Notes: generated by a model from the letters alone, not told the origin. A stretch of 64,000 nt of DNA from Epiperipatus broadwayi (GCA_028023455.1 JAQFVV010012395.1:1242001-1306000); one strand, 5' to 3'; counted from the first letter of the stretch, positions 50,518-61,288 are shown. Program-made: numbers and translations.

Positions 50518-50565
50518 TGCCAGCCTTCTGGCATCCATTGATTGACTCTTTTAGCAAGATGAGTT
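50518..50565 (+). mobile_element. Fragment of the hammerhead-bearing element of 22586-22963
   Basis: 'gccttctggcatccattgat' matches the right arm of that element (22881-22900). No ribozyme core is included. Confidence 0.65.
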
Positions 50566-50642
50566 ATGTAATAACAGATTGACTTTTACAAGATGAGTTA
50601 TGTAATCACAGATTGACTTTTACAAGATGAGTTATGTATATC
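50550..50642. repeat. Tandem repeat, ~34 bp x 2.6
   Basis: The unit 'caagatgagttatgtaat' followed by 'acagattgactttta' repeats at 50555, 50590 and 50624; the last unit is partial. Confidence 0.88.
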
Positions 50643-51276
50643 ACTGATATTGGCTTCATGCTGTAAAGTCAGACGATATAGTGTTTCAGGGAGTGTTGCT
50701 AGCATTTATTAAATATAATCAAACATGATTAAAATCAAATCCCCCCATTTTAGATGTTCTGCCAAAAGTCTGTGGCATAAAAATAAAAGGTTTATAAAGT
50801 TCTAAACAAATTTCTTTTTTCAGATCCAATAATAAAGCTACCTGGATTTCATCTCCTTAAATGCAACTTGAGTTTCATCAACAGATTCAGGACAACCTAT
50901 AATTCTGCTTCATAAATTGAGTGTAGCAGCCATCGATCTTCATAAATGTAGATAAGACAAACAATGAAACATCACCTATCAAATCTATGGTTGCATTGGC
51001 AAAATTGAAAGACTTAATAAAGCCACTAATGAATCTGTCTCCTAGTTACAATCTCTAGTTTCTTTATAATCATTATCTAAAAAAACATCCTGGTATTAAA
51101 TAAATATTAAAATATTAAGTACTAACTTTACAATCACTTCAAAGTATCTGAGGGCAATGAGGTCACTAAGCAATATTACTATGATCAGGTATTATCATTT
51201 TATTATAGTGTCATTTGTGTTCTTTGTAGTTTATCATTGCTTGGTAAATAACAAAGTTTCTGAATTTGGAAATCAC
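50643..51276. other. AT-rich spacer, nothing recognised
   Basis: No feature recognised. Confidence 0.5.
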
Positions 51277-51286
51277 ATTATCTAAG

Positions 51287-51638
51287 TGACTTTAGGTCAA
51301 CATGGGTGTGATGAGAATCTTGGCCTCAGAGTGGCCTTTGAGCGTTCCGTCATCAGATTTTCAATTGGATGGATGGTTGAAGAGTTGGAGTATGGAGTGG
51401 ATTGAAGCCTGTCCATTAAAGTATGAAGATTGACTATCTTTATATATATCTTAGCACTTATTGCATATATGTGTAGAGATGATAATCTGGACCAACTGAT
51501 GATTGCTGGTTTAGCATCAAATAAGTATATTGGTGATTATTTATCTTTTCGACATGTATGTATTCAAGTGTATCTGTATTATGAGATAGAGTGGAGAGTG
51601 GTGGATCGTGTAAAAGTCTGTGCTCATATTCCTTATAT
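51287..51638 (+). mobile_element. ~352-bp hammerhead-bearing short retroelement (family A, full copy)
   Basis: Flanked by ATTATCTAAG at 51277-51286 and 51639-51648, taken as a 10-bp TSD. The body starts 'tgactttaggtcaacatggg', runs through 'aggatggttgaagagttgga'-type sequence to a hammerhead at 51481-51546, and ends 'gtgctcatattccttatat'. The insertion at 55284-55827 has the same 3' end at its own TSD, which fixes this terminus independently. No protein is encoded; the frame at 51430-51702 is incidental. The layout (short, non-coding, one hammerhead) resembles metazoan retrozymes. Confidence 0.72.
51481..51546 (+). ncRNA. Hammerhead ribozyme relic (family A, copy 2)
   Basis: GATAATC and ACCAA pair with TTGGT and GATTAT (51530-51540) as a two-part helix I with a TGG bulge. 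Core CTGATGA is intact (51496-51502). Helix II TTGCT/AGCAT closes loop GGTTT. The second core box reads CAAA (51518-51521) instead of GAAA, a lesion expected to stop cleavage. Helix III is a short AT/AT stem; predicted cut site after 51529 (ATA). Confidence 0.65.
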
Positions 51639-51659
51639 ATTATCTAAGCAACTAACTTT

Positions 51660-51740
51660 TTTTTTTATTGTTAGCGTTTGTCTGAGTTGGAGTGGAGGAT
51701 GAATATAGATTTGAAATCCTAAGTTCAAATCCCTCTATTT
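51660..51740 (+). mobile_element. Possible tRNA-like fragment
   Basis: 'gttagcgtttgtctgagttgg' and 'aagttcaaatccctc' resemble A and B boxes, spaced about 45 bp apart, just 3' of the hammerhead element. Weak. Confidence 0.35.
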
Positions 51741-52984
51741 TCTAACATCTCAGAGTTTAGAAATTACATCATAATGCTTTAATGAGCTTTTACACCTTCA
51801 AAAAATATACACATGCATAAAAACTATCAAGACTCACAAAAGTCATTAAACCTGCTTTAAATAAAAAAAAAAAGGCACAAAGTACATAACCCAAGGCATT
51901 GCTAATAAATAATTTAAGAGAATTATTTTTTAAAAAGCAAATCATTTTTCCATTTTATAACTAAAAAAAAAAATTTTAATTTTTACAATGACCTCTCTCT
52001 TTTCTATACCCCCCCCCCCACCAGCACATGTGAGTCATATTGACCATACAGCAACAGTTGATAGTAATTAGATAAACTAGTAAAATCTGAAGCAGTAACA
52101 GACATGAGCAGAATATTTTCATCCATGATTTATGATTTAATTATGCAGTAAATTTATACATAAAAAAAAGATGGGGGGGGGGTGTTTAAGCTCATGACTT
52201 CCTTTAATCCCAGCAGATACTCCTGAATTATTGATAATTTAAAATTAGATTTTTTTTCCGAATAAATACGAAAGCACGTGTGTACTAAAATAAAATGATT
52301 CTTTGTTTAAGCATGTGACCGAAGCATTAAATCTAGTGATGGTTTAGGATTAAAAAAAAACATTCATAATCATCATGGTAAAATTATATACGCGCACATT
52401 TACAACACATAATGCAAGTCTTAGCTTACTGCTTTTGTTAAAATTTATTATTTTACAAGAATGCTTACAAATTAAATGCTAATAATTTATGTTAATGTGA
52501 TGGAAAAATCAATAGCGACCAGTAGTGATCGATTTAAAGCTTAATTTAACGTACTTTATCTTAAGACTTGTTAATTTTAATCAAATATGTTTTTCCAATG
52601 AAAAATGTAAGACTCTTCAGGTTAAATACCTATCTCTGAAACATGCTTTATATATACTGTGCATTATTCATCAGCAATACATGCTTCATGCGATGTTACA
52701 CTTTATGTATAATAAATTCGATGTTACACTTTATGTATAATAAATTTGAACTAAATGTAATGTTTACAGCGATAGTTCTAGGAATTTTGCCAACCTAAGC
52801 AATAGCATATTTTGTTGCTTCTTCCTCCTAAAAAAGTTTTTAGCGATATCTTAAAAACCATGGTAATTGGAAATAAATACTAGACAGAATATGTTCTGTT
52901 ATAGCCATGTCATCTGATATATGTTATATTAGACATAACATAATATTATTTTAAATGATTATAATTTTTTTTTATAAAAAAAAC
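51741..52984. other. AT-rich spacer with short repeats and C/G runs
   Basis: Poly-C at 52010-52019, poly-G at 52173-52182, and a perfect 28-bp tandem duplication at 52691-52746 ('cgatgttacactttatgtat'). No gene; the frame 52525-52740 ends inside the duplication. Confidence 0.55.
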
Positions 52985-53189
52985 ATACATTACAATAGTC
53001 TTCCTGAAGGTTTGTGATGATGGTATTCTAATTATATTTTTCTATTGGACTATTTCCATCATCTAATATTTGTATTGAATGTCTTTAGAAAAATTTAACT
53101 TTATTTAAATATTCCAAATACATTCAACTGTTAGTAATAGCACATCAAACAAGTTAGTATATGAGTAATGTTGAGAGCTATTTTTCTCC

Positions 53190-53310
53190 CCTCTTCTTCT
53201 GATGTTGCTGGCCTGACCAGTGACAGTACTAGCATGGGATTTGAACCTGGACCCTTAGATTCTTGAGTATGAAATTTTAAAGTAATGCTCTAACAAACTG
53301 AGCCATCCTG
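53190..53310 (-). promoter_or_regulatory. tRNA-like region in the 3' part of the PLE, left arm
   Basis: On minus: 'gatggctcagtttgttagag' (A box) and 'aggttcaaatcccatg' (B box), about 45 bp apart, then 'actgtcactggtcaggccag'. The same segment sits at the same place in the right arm. Confidence 0.6.
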
Positions 53311-53316
53311 CCAAAG

Positions 53317-53837
53317 GCAACAGTTCATGTACGTATCTATGAGGTTCCTACTGATTTCTCCACTTTTTCCTAAGAGCAAAGTTGATAACTGGTTTCTATA
53401 CATTATGTATACTCACACTAGGTTGGCTTACGGAATTTTTTATCATTGTCACATGAGCAGCTTCTTTAAATTTTATTCTTTGTACTTTTTCTTCTCTATC
53501 CAATATTTTTGCATTTTCCCAATTGAGCATATGTTCATTGGTACATACATGTTCTGCTGCCTTAGACACATCTGTTTTCTCTCTTCTAATCATCAGTTTG
53601 TGTTTTTGCAAGCATTTTTCAATGGGACAACTATTCTCACCCCAATATATATGTTCTTCCACATTCACATGGTATTTCATAGATGTAGTTTTTTCTTTTC
53701 AGAATTACCAGTTTAGGCTTTGTAGATGTTAAATTCATTGTAGTGTGGTATGGCTCTGGAAAGCTGTTCTGATGTTATACTGATTACAGATTTTCCTTAA
53801 TTTGTCTGCTTTTTTTGGAATGTATGAATACACTATA
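53317..53837 (-). pseudogene. PLE C-terminal coding region, left arm: GIY-YIG nuclease
   Basis: On minus this runs from the linker after the RT domain (Y-I-P-K-K-A-D-K-L-R-K, near 53790) into the nuclease: Y-H-V-N-V-E-E-H-I-Y-W-G-E occupies the place of the Y-I-G-E-T motif and is mutated (frame change at the C-E-C-G-R-T part), then I-R-R-E-K-T-D-V-S-K-A-A-E-H-V and H-M-L-N-W-E-N-A-K-I-L-D-R-E, the downstream conserved H and E blocks. The open segment is 53680-53396. PLE proteins pair an N-terminal RT with this nuclease; the RT domain is missing here. The plus frames at 53327-53732 are shadows. Confidence 0.85.
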
Positions 53838-54541
53838 GTACCATAAGCACAAAACATGGAGTTATAATATCACTATGAAACAGAGCAAATGAAATTTGTT
53901 CAGAAACCAGCAATTTGGAAAAAGAAAAGATCTTTATAGAACATACTCTTATGAAAAATGGTTATCCATCAGCTGTTATTAAGAAACATTAAATAGACAA
54001 CAAAAACAACCATCAAGAGCAAAGATAATTATTTTTACTGTAGTGCACCTATACATTCCAAAAATAGCAGACAAATTAAGGAAAATCTGCAATCAGTATA
54101 ACATCAGAACAGCAGAACCATACCAACCTTCGAGGAATTCTAACATATACAAAGCCTAAACTAAAAATGCTGAAAAGATAAAACTGCATCTATGAAATAC
54201 CATGTGAATGTGGAAGAACATATATTGGTGAGACTAGTCATCCCATTGAAAGTGCTTGCAAGAACACAAATCGATGATTAGAAGAGAGAAAACAGGTGTG
54301 TCTAAGGTAGCAAGCAGGACATGTATGTGCCACTAAACATATGCTCAATTGGGAAAATACAAAAACATTGGATAGAGAAGAAAAGGTACAAGAAAATTTA
54401 AAAAAGCTGCTCATATGACAATGATAAAAATCCCATAAGCTAACCTAGGGTGACTATACACAATGTATTGAAATCACTAATCAACTTTGCTCTTAAGAAA
54501 AAAGTGGAGAAATCAAGAGAAACCTCATAAATAAGTATATG
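53838..54541 (+). pseudogene. PLE coding remnant, centre and right arm: RT-proximal linker and GIY-YIG nuclease
   Basis: On plus, F-I-E-N-I-L-L-K-N-G-Y-P near 53935 marks the region just after the PLE reverse transcriptase. After several stops comes the linker Q-T-N..G-K-S, then K-P-K-L-K-M-L-K-R and the well-preserved nuclease motif YEIPCECGRTYIGET (54190-54234), followed by a decayed E-H block and H-M-L-N-W-E-N-T-K-T-L-D-R-E near 54340-54385. The frame is broken by many stops. It is more decayed than the left arm after the YIGET motif but better preserved at it. Confidence 0.85.
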
Positions 54542-54555
54542 AAATTACTAAAACC

Positions 54556-54670
54556 TGTTGCAGGATGGCTCAGTTGGTTAGAGCATTAACATAAAATTCA
54601 ATATTCAAGAATCTAAAGGTCCAGGTTTGAATCCCATGCTAGTACTGTCACTAATCAGGCCAGCAACACC
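54556..54670 (+). promoter_or_regulatory. tRNA-like region in the 3' part of the PLE, right arm
   Basis: 'gatggctcagttggttagag' fits the A box consensus fully and 'aggtttgaatcccatg' fits the B box. It could be an internal Pol III promoter, or a SINE captured before the dimer formed. Confidence 0.65.
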
Positions 54671-54839
54671 TGAAGATGGGAGAAAAATAGCTCTCGAAAC
54701 ATAGTGACCTGTTTGGTTGCTATTACTAATAGTTTAATGTATTTGGAATATTTAAATAAATTCTTTAAAGACATTCAATACAAATATTTTATGATGGAAA
54801 TAGTCCAATATAAAAATACAAATACATTACAATAGTTTT

Positions 54840-55258
<419 letters not shown>

Positions 55259-55283
55259 TAAACAGTTTATTAAAGCTATTACA

Positions 55284-55827
55284 TAACTGAAATACAGGCT
55301 TATTATATACCTGCATTAATATATGTAATATATAAGGTATATTAGCATAGACTTTCATGCGACCCACAACTCTCCATTCTATCTCATAACACTTATTACA
55401 TAATAGAGATGTCTGCTCATCCCTCGTATATGTATTAAATGGATTATGTCCTGTACATGAGAGGTCAGATTGACTTTACATCAACATGGGTGTGATGAGA
55501 ATCTCAGACTCAGGGTGGCCTTGGAGCATTCCATCATCAGATTTTTAATTGGATGGACGGTTGAAGAGTTGGAATGTGGAGTGGACTGAAACCTGTCCAT
55601 TAAAGTATGAAGATTGGCTATCTTAATATATATCTGAGCACTTATTGCATATATTTGTAGAGATGATAATCTGGACCAACTAATGATTGCTGGATTAGCA
55701 TGAAATACGTATATTGATGATTATTTATCTTTTCGACATTATATGTGTTCAAGTATATCAGTGTTATGAGATAGAGCGGAGAGTGGGGGGGGGGTCGTGT
55801 GAAAGTCTGTACTCATATACCCTATAC
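55284..55827. mobile_element. Hammerhead-bearing short retroelement with inverted tail (family A)
   Basis: Flanked by a perfect 12-bp direct repeat, AAAGCTATTACA (55272-55283 and 55828-55839). The plus body from about 55471 matches 51287-51638 ('tcaacatgggtgtgatgaga' onwards) and ends 'ctcatataccctatac'. The last ~60 bp recur inverted at 55333-55393 near the left edge. Thus one insertion carries one full unit and a reversed piece of its 3' end, as in the PLE dimer at 53000-54821. No protein is encoded. Confidence 0.75.
55665..55730 (+). ncRNA. Hammerhead ribozyme relic (family A, copy 3)
   Basis: Same fold as 51481-51546. Here GAAA is intact (55702-55705) and helix III is T-ACGT-A with a palindromic cap, but the first core box reads CTAATGA (55680-55686) instead of CTGATGA. 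Helix I has one extra mismatch. Predicted cut after 55713 in the intact ancestor. Confidence 0.65.
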
Positions 55828-55839
55828 AAAGCTATTACA

Positions 55840-56379
55840 AAAATTTCCAGACTAGTTAAAACCATATTACGTGAAAACAATTTCATAAAATTTAGTATGT
55901 GTTGTTTACATTAGGAATACATATTGACTTTCGAAAAGAACACAAACATTATTAAAAAATAGTCATATATTAATACACATAAAAAAATATCGACACACTT
56001 CTGTAAAATATATTATTAAACTCCAATGAAATTATTTGTTTGAATTATTATTGTTACTTACTAAAACGAAATTCCCTTCAACTTTGAATGTAATTTTATA
56101 TATTGAAAAATTTATCCGTAGTTTTTATTCTTAACTATGATAGAAACATTGTCCTTCTATAATAATTTTATAAATACCCCCCCCCCCCGAATAATTAGCA
56201 GCAAGGGTTTAATAAAAATAATTCTTTTATTTCATATTGATATAATTTGTTTTACTTGATTTTTCTCAATTTATAAATTCATTAGATGCTAAACAGTGCT
56301 GGGAGTGGTCAATTTTAATGAAGAAAATTTGGCAGCCAAAACACATTTAAAAATAGGAAAGTTTTAATAATTTGTATTA
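55840..56379. other. AT-rich spacer
   Basis: No gene; a poly-C run lies at 56178-56188. Confidence 0.5.
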
Positions 56380-56514
56380 GTCATTCATCAGACTAGAGAT
56401 TATCCAAAAACTCCTTATTGGATAATCTCTAGTCTAACGAAAGACTAATAAAAATTATTAATATACTTCCATTGAGTAATTTCTGTCAAAGTTGTGAGAG
56501 TAGCAAGTTTGACA

Positions 56515-56611
56515 CTTTTTTTTTTATGTGTCAAAAGTCGGCCGGGAAGCGAACCCCGGAACAACTGCTTGTAAGGCTGCTGTGCTAACCACTCGGCCAC
56601 CAACGCTTGAC
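56515..56611 (-). mobile_element. tRNA-derived SINE with 14-bp TSD
   Basis: Inserted into the family B repeat; TSD is TAGCAAGTTTGACA (56501-56514 and 56612-56625). On minus it has A box 'tggccgagtggttagc', B box 'gggttcgcttccc' and ends in poly-A (poly-T at 56516-56525 on plus). It is little more than a tRNA-like head with a short tail. The empty site is visible in the repeat copy at 60930-60945. Confidence 0.92.
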
Positions 56612-56676
56612 TAGCAAGTTTGACATCAATTAAACTATAGAAAATTGCAATCTATATATCAAAGATATGTATAAGT

Positions 56677-56740
56677 GATTGTGGTCTGAGCCAACTGATG
56701 AATACTGGTTTAGCATGAATTGTGTATCTTGATTTTTTTC
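56677..56740 (+). ncRNA. Hammerhead ribozyme relic (family B, copy 1)
   Basis: CCAA, intact CTGATGA (56695-56701), helix II ATACT..AGCAT, then GAAT (56717-56720) instead of GAAA, a GT-rich helix III and TTG for helix I. Related to family A but with a different 3' half. Confidence 0.5.
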
Positions 56741-57089
56741 ATATGTCTTTGGTCATATGTTGATGATTAATTCCCTCCACAAGATGTTAAAAGTGATAGA
56801 AACCAGTCCCTACTCCCATAAGAGTGGTGTAAGTGAAAATTATACTACAGAAATATTCATTAGGAAAACCTTTTTTGTTACTTCATCCCTTATTACAGTA
56901 AATGTCAATATTAAAGAAAACAAATTTTCTTACTATATATTTAAGTAGATTTTTCCTTTAATTCTACAACAGATGTGGGATACCCTTTTTAAACGGTAGG
57001 CCTTATGAAATCTTGCTCGTTATACACCAGATCATAAAAATTTTAAATAGGTAATATTTTATCCTATTCCTTTTTTAAAAAATCAATAT

Positions 57090-60000
57090 CATTGTATATC
57101 AACATCGTCAATCATTATCAATCCATTACAGAATAAAAATCTCTTCCAACTTCAATTCATCTTCTCTGATCTCTAGCCTCTTTCTCAACATCACCGCTGC
57201 ACACTTTCTTATTTCATCCATTCATCTCATGTGGTTTCTTTCTGGGTCTTTTACAATCTCTTGGAATCTGGTTTAAGATTTCAATTGTTCATCTATTCTC
57301 ATCTCTTCTAGAAATCTGTTGAGCCCAACTCCACTTCAGTCTTTTAATTCTTTTCAATGATATCAGTAATGCCTGTTTATTCTCTTACCTATGTATAGTG
57401 TTTTCGATCTCTTCTTATTACTCCTAACATGCATATCTCCATACTTTTTGAGTGATCTGATGTTTCTGTATTTCTCTTCTATTAAGTGACTAAGTCTCAG
57501 ATTCATAAGTAAGATGTGGTAAAACATATTTATTAAAAACATTTCTTTTCAAACACATAGGCATATTTCCTTTTAGTATTAAATTATTTTTATCAAAAGC
57601 ACTTTAACCAAATTTCATTCTATGATTAATTTCATCCATTATGTTTCCATCTGTAGGAATAATCTGACCAAGATATTTGTAGTTGTTAACTTTTTTTAAT
57701 TCAACAATATCAATCTTTATTTTCATTTTTTGGAAAAATCCATTGAACATTACTTTAGTGTTTTTAACTTTTACCTTTAGTCTTACTTTCATCTGATAGT
57801 TCTTGCAACATTTCCAGAAGCTCTAAAGTATTATTTGCAAAACAATTATATCATCTGAACAAATAATCTCCATTTACTTTTACTCCTTTATTATCCCATT
57901 TTATTCCCCCAAATACTTCTTGGAACACTGCTGTAGCAAGTTTGGAGACATGGAGTCACCCTGTCTTACAGCCTTCTCAATGTTAACCTTCCTAGTATCA
58001 TTATGTAATCTAATTATTACTATTGCATTTTTATGAATATTCTTCAGAATATGACAATATGCTGGATCTATATGTTAATGATCCAATGCATTAATCACTG
58101 AAGAAATACTTATAGAATCAAATGCCTTTTCATAATCAACAAATCCAAAGCACAGTTGCAATTCATATTCATTGATCCTTTCTATAACTTTGCTGAATAC
58201 TTGGATATGATTCATTGTATTAAAACCATTTCTCTGTAGACGAGAAGTAATTATCTTGGTAAATTTTTTTGAATAAAATTGAAAAAAGTCTGATAGGTCT
58301 GTAATATCTTCTTGATCACCTTTTTAAAATATTAATATTGCATTATTCTAATCACTGGTACATCTTTATCACTTAGACATTTGTTATATAACTTTGCCAA
58401 AAAAAATTTCTATTTATTTCCCTGCCTCTTTTAAGATATCGACTATAATTCTGTCATTACCTGGAGCTTTTCCCTTCTTCATAAATTTAATTGCATGTCT
58501 CAATTTCTCATTTAAGATCCTGGGAAATTAAAAAAAAAATAGTTGTAGGAGGCACTTATTTTTTATTACTATATAATTCTAGATAGAACTCTTCTACCCT
58601 TTTCATAATGTCACATCTCTTTTTAGTAATAGTTCCCTCTTTTTTTCTTATTGTAAATGTAAGTTCCCTACCATATCAAAATCTTGGTTCACCCTTAAGA
58701 TTTTTACTCTCATCTACAACTTTCCTTGTTAGTTCACAATTATACTTTCTTATATCATTATCAATTCTCTTTCTCACATTTTTACAAAATTCAAAATATT
58801 CAATCCTCCTTAATGCATCATTTTTATATATTTTCATATTCCTTCTTTTCTTTATAAATTCTCTAGTTTCAATAGAAATTTTATTTGTCAATTGCTGCTT
58901 TTTTCTACCAGCTATCTTTATTGCAGTTTTTAAAAGTGTATCAGTTATTTTTTATTAATTTAATTCAAATCTGAATCATATTCAAAATCTGCTAATATTT
59001 AAAAATGATTTGCAAGTTCTAATTTTTAAATTCATTAGAATGTTTCTAAAGATTAAGCATATCAACTGTGAATATTGGTTTTTCTTAATTTTTGCCTTCT
59101 AGTATTGCATTAACACATATCTTATATCTCACTAATGGATGATCACTTTGTGTTGAATTTATTAAGGACATTACAATCTTGGAAATAAGTATTTTCTGTT
59201 ACAATCCAATTCTGCTAAATCTTCATTTAGATGCTTTTATGCACATTTCCTTTTTAACATTTTTCTTAAAAAAAGAATTTATAATATATAAAGTTTTTCT
59301 TTTTATGCAAACTCCACAAGTCTATGTCCTCTCTCATTTCTATCACTATAACTAAATTTACCTTTTAGCACTTTCATCTATCAATTGTGTACCAATTCTA
59401 GCATTAAAGTCTTCCATAACAATTTTAAAATGTTTGATCCAAAATCTTTTGTACATCCATATAAAAATCTTCTACTACTTCATCGCTATGAGAACTTGTT
59501 GGGTCATAAATCTGAATTATCTGCATTTGGTATGTGCTATTAGTTGAATAACTAATCTTTCCACTCTGTCTAATACTCTATCAATCTCTACAATGTTGTT
59601 CTTCCATTTTTTATTTATAATGAATCCTACTCCACTTACACTTCCAATATATATGCCTTTATAGTAGAGTACATGTCAACTTTTTAAATCAATCAACTTT
59701 TCACATTTTCTTCTAATTTCACAAAGTCCAATAATGTTCTATTCCATATGAGGCAGTTCTTCCAATTCTTGCAATCTTCCTTCACTTGAAAGTTATCTGC
59801 AGTTATAAATACATAAATAAAAAGTCATCACCAAATAGCATCCTGGGTTCACAATCAGATGATTCTTAGCACCCTCTGCCTTCGGCCACCAACTGCTGCC
59901 TTGGCTGGTGACTTTAGAGCCTCCTGGGAATAAGGGCCATGACTTATTTTTGTCTGTCATACTGTAAATATCTATCAAAAAATATTCTCATTCACACACA

Positions 60001-60260
60001 CACCTTCATTCTGCCTTCTGAGAATACTATGGTGTTATTTGATCTTAAAAGGTAAAAAGCCAAAAAACTCACAACATTGTCTAATGCATGTTGGTGTGCA
60101 GCCCATCCATGTTGATATACTATATGAATAACCGCATAGTAATAACAGCCACAATGACAAGAATGTATGGGTTGGACCTTAGTAATTTGGTCTGCTCTCT
60201 CTAAGAAAAATCAAAGGGTCTTCTTTCAGTTAACAGCAAACTCCATTCTGCAGCCATCGT
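57090..60260 (-). pseudogene. RTE-type non-LTR retrotransposon, nearly full length, broken
   Basis: On minus, from 5' to 3': likely 5' UTR (60260 to about 59790); APE endonuclease start with E-L-P-H-M-E-Q-N-I-I-G-L-C-E-I-R near 59740, V-S-G-V-G-F-I-I-N-K-K-W near 59630, D-F-N-A-R-I-G near 59400; linker with N-D-A-L-R-R-I-E-Y (58891-58676 open); RT with G-F-V-D-Y-E-K-A-F-D-S (58115-58153), V-R-Q-G-D (57955-57975), a deletion that removes most of the F-A-D-D box (about 57850), Y-L-G-Q-I (57658-57690); C-terminus and a short tail at about 57095. Multiple stops and frameshifts plus the catalytic-box deletion make it inactive. It is more diverged than the copy at 28484-29256. The plus frame 58608-58958 and others here are shadows. 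The exact 5' end is uncertain. Confidence 0.88.
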
Positions 60261-60689
60261 TATATATACTGTGAACTATATAATTCTATTTTACATCTAA
60301 TTTTAATAAATCAAACTTTCAATACTTGTACATTACAATTTAAACTTTAAAAAAAAAAATAAACAATATAACTAAAATAGTAAAACCCTAAATGTAGATT
60401 GGAATTACATTTATCAACACACACACAATATAATCAATTACATAATTAATACTTTTCAGAATTACATCTTATAATATTATGAATTCTCAATTGTGCTTAG
60501 TTATTTTGAGATTTGATGAAGAGAGTTTCCCTGAAATATGTTCTGCGAATCTTATGCTGTTGCAGGTTAATATTTAAAATTTGACAGTTATATATCATCT
60601 TTTATATCTTAAATACAAGTCCAGATGGTAAAGCATTCGACTTGGTATAGTGTTTATGATATATATATATATATTAGGTCTATTAATTT
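60261..60689. other. AT-rich spacer
   Basis: CA repeats near 60417 and AT repeats near 60660; no gene. Confidence 0.5.
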
Positions 60690-61170
60690 TTATTAATCAT
60701 TCATTAGACTATAGATTATCCACTTAATGAATAATATTTCAGTAGTTTAATTTTCACTTTGCCATCGTAATTTAATTTTCATTACACCAGTCAGAGTGTG
60801 TGTAGTGAAAATTACACTACAGAAATATTATTCATTAAGTGGATAATTTCTAGTCTAATGAATGAGTAATAAAAATTACTAATATACTTCCATCAAGTGG
60901 TTTGTGTCAAAGTTTGTGAGAGCAGTAAGTTTCACACTTATCAATTAAACTACAGTAATTCTCCATCTCTATACACTGAATACTGATAAAGATATGTATA
61001 AGAGATTGTAATCTGGGCCAGTTGATAAGTACTAGTTCAACATAAAATGTGAATCTTGTAGATTATACATCTTTGGTCATATGTTTATAATTACACTTTT
61101 CCACAAGATATTAAAAGCAGATAGAAACCAGTCCCTTACATGAGAGTGGGATAAAAAATTGTAGTACTAG
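60690..61170 (+). mobile_element. Short repeat with hammerhead relic (family B unit), copy 2
   Basis: Begins with an inverted repeat (60695-60760 against 60795-60862, e.g. 'attcattagactatagatta' against its complement) and continues collinearly with 56433-56862. The right half of the inverted repeat contains 'gtgaaaattacactacagaa', which in copy 1 is the end of the unit, so unit end and unit start are joined here head to tail. Confidence 0.65.
61003..61070 (+). ncRNA. Hammerhead ribozyme relic (family B, copy 2), strongly decayed
   Basis: Aligned with the other copies; core boxes read TTGATAA (61022-61028) and AAAA, so two core positions or more are lost. Helix I 'gtaatc'/'gattat' persists. 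Confidence 0.45.
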
Positions 61171-61288
61171 GTATTTTTAATACCAGTTTTTCTTAATTTA
61201 ACTTCACAATCATTGTTGTATGCATGCATTCATGTTATTTATGTGAAAGTAGGAAGAGGTAGCACAACAATAACTGGTGATAATCTTT

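Larger units (their letters stand above)
53000..54821. mobile_element. Penelope-like element inserted as a head-to-head inverted dimer
   Basis: Flanked by a perfect 15-bp direct repeat, ATACATTACAATAGT (52985-52999 and 54822-54836). The left arm (53000-53837) is on minus and the right arm (54037-54821) on plus, so both 3' ends point outwards; a ~200-bp single-copy centre on plus continues the coding region upstream. Each arm holds the end of the PLE coding sequence (GIY-YIG nuclease) and the 3' noncoding region. Because one TSD encloses both arms, they arrived as one unit. Inverted, partly dimeric structures are known for Penelope elements. Confidence 0.85.
56380..56870 (+). mobile_element. 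Short repeat with hammerhead relic (family B unit), copy 1, interrupted by a SINE
   Basis: Shares, in order, with 60690-61170: a short inverted repeat around 'agactagagattatcc', then 'taataaaaatta..aatatacttcca', the hammerhead region at 56677-56740, 'cacaagatgttaaaag', 'agaaaccagtccct' and 'gtgaaaattatactacag'. A 97-bp SINE with its own TSD (56515-56611) is absent from the other copy. The frame 56757-56948 is incidental. Confidence 0.65.

Noticed and set aside
53327-53716. 129-codon plus frame, the second longest in the window
   Set aside because: It is antisense to the PLE GIY-YIG coding region, which has the recognisable motifs.
54668-54702. Hammerhead-like 'cctgaaga..gggagaaaaatag..ctctcgaaac' in the PLE 3' region
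   Set aside because: CTGAAGA and GAAAC are present, but the base of helix II does not pair, helix I is not contiguous and the cleavage position would be G. The other arm and the copy at 14.6 kb do not support the fold. It may descend from a ribozyme, but I cannot call it one.
58608-58958. 116-codon plus frame with predicted membrane-like segments
   Set aside because: Antisense to the RTE linker between endonuclease and RT on minus.
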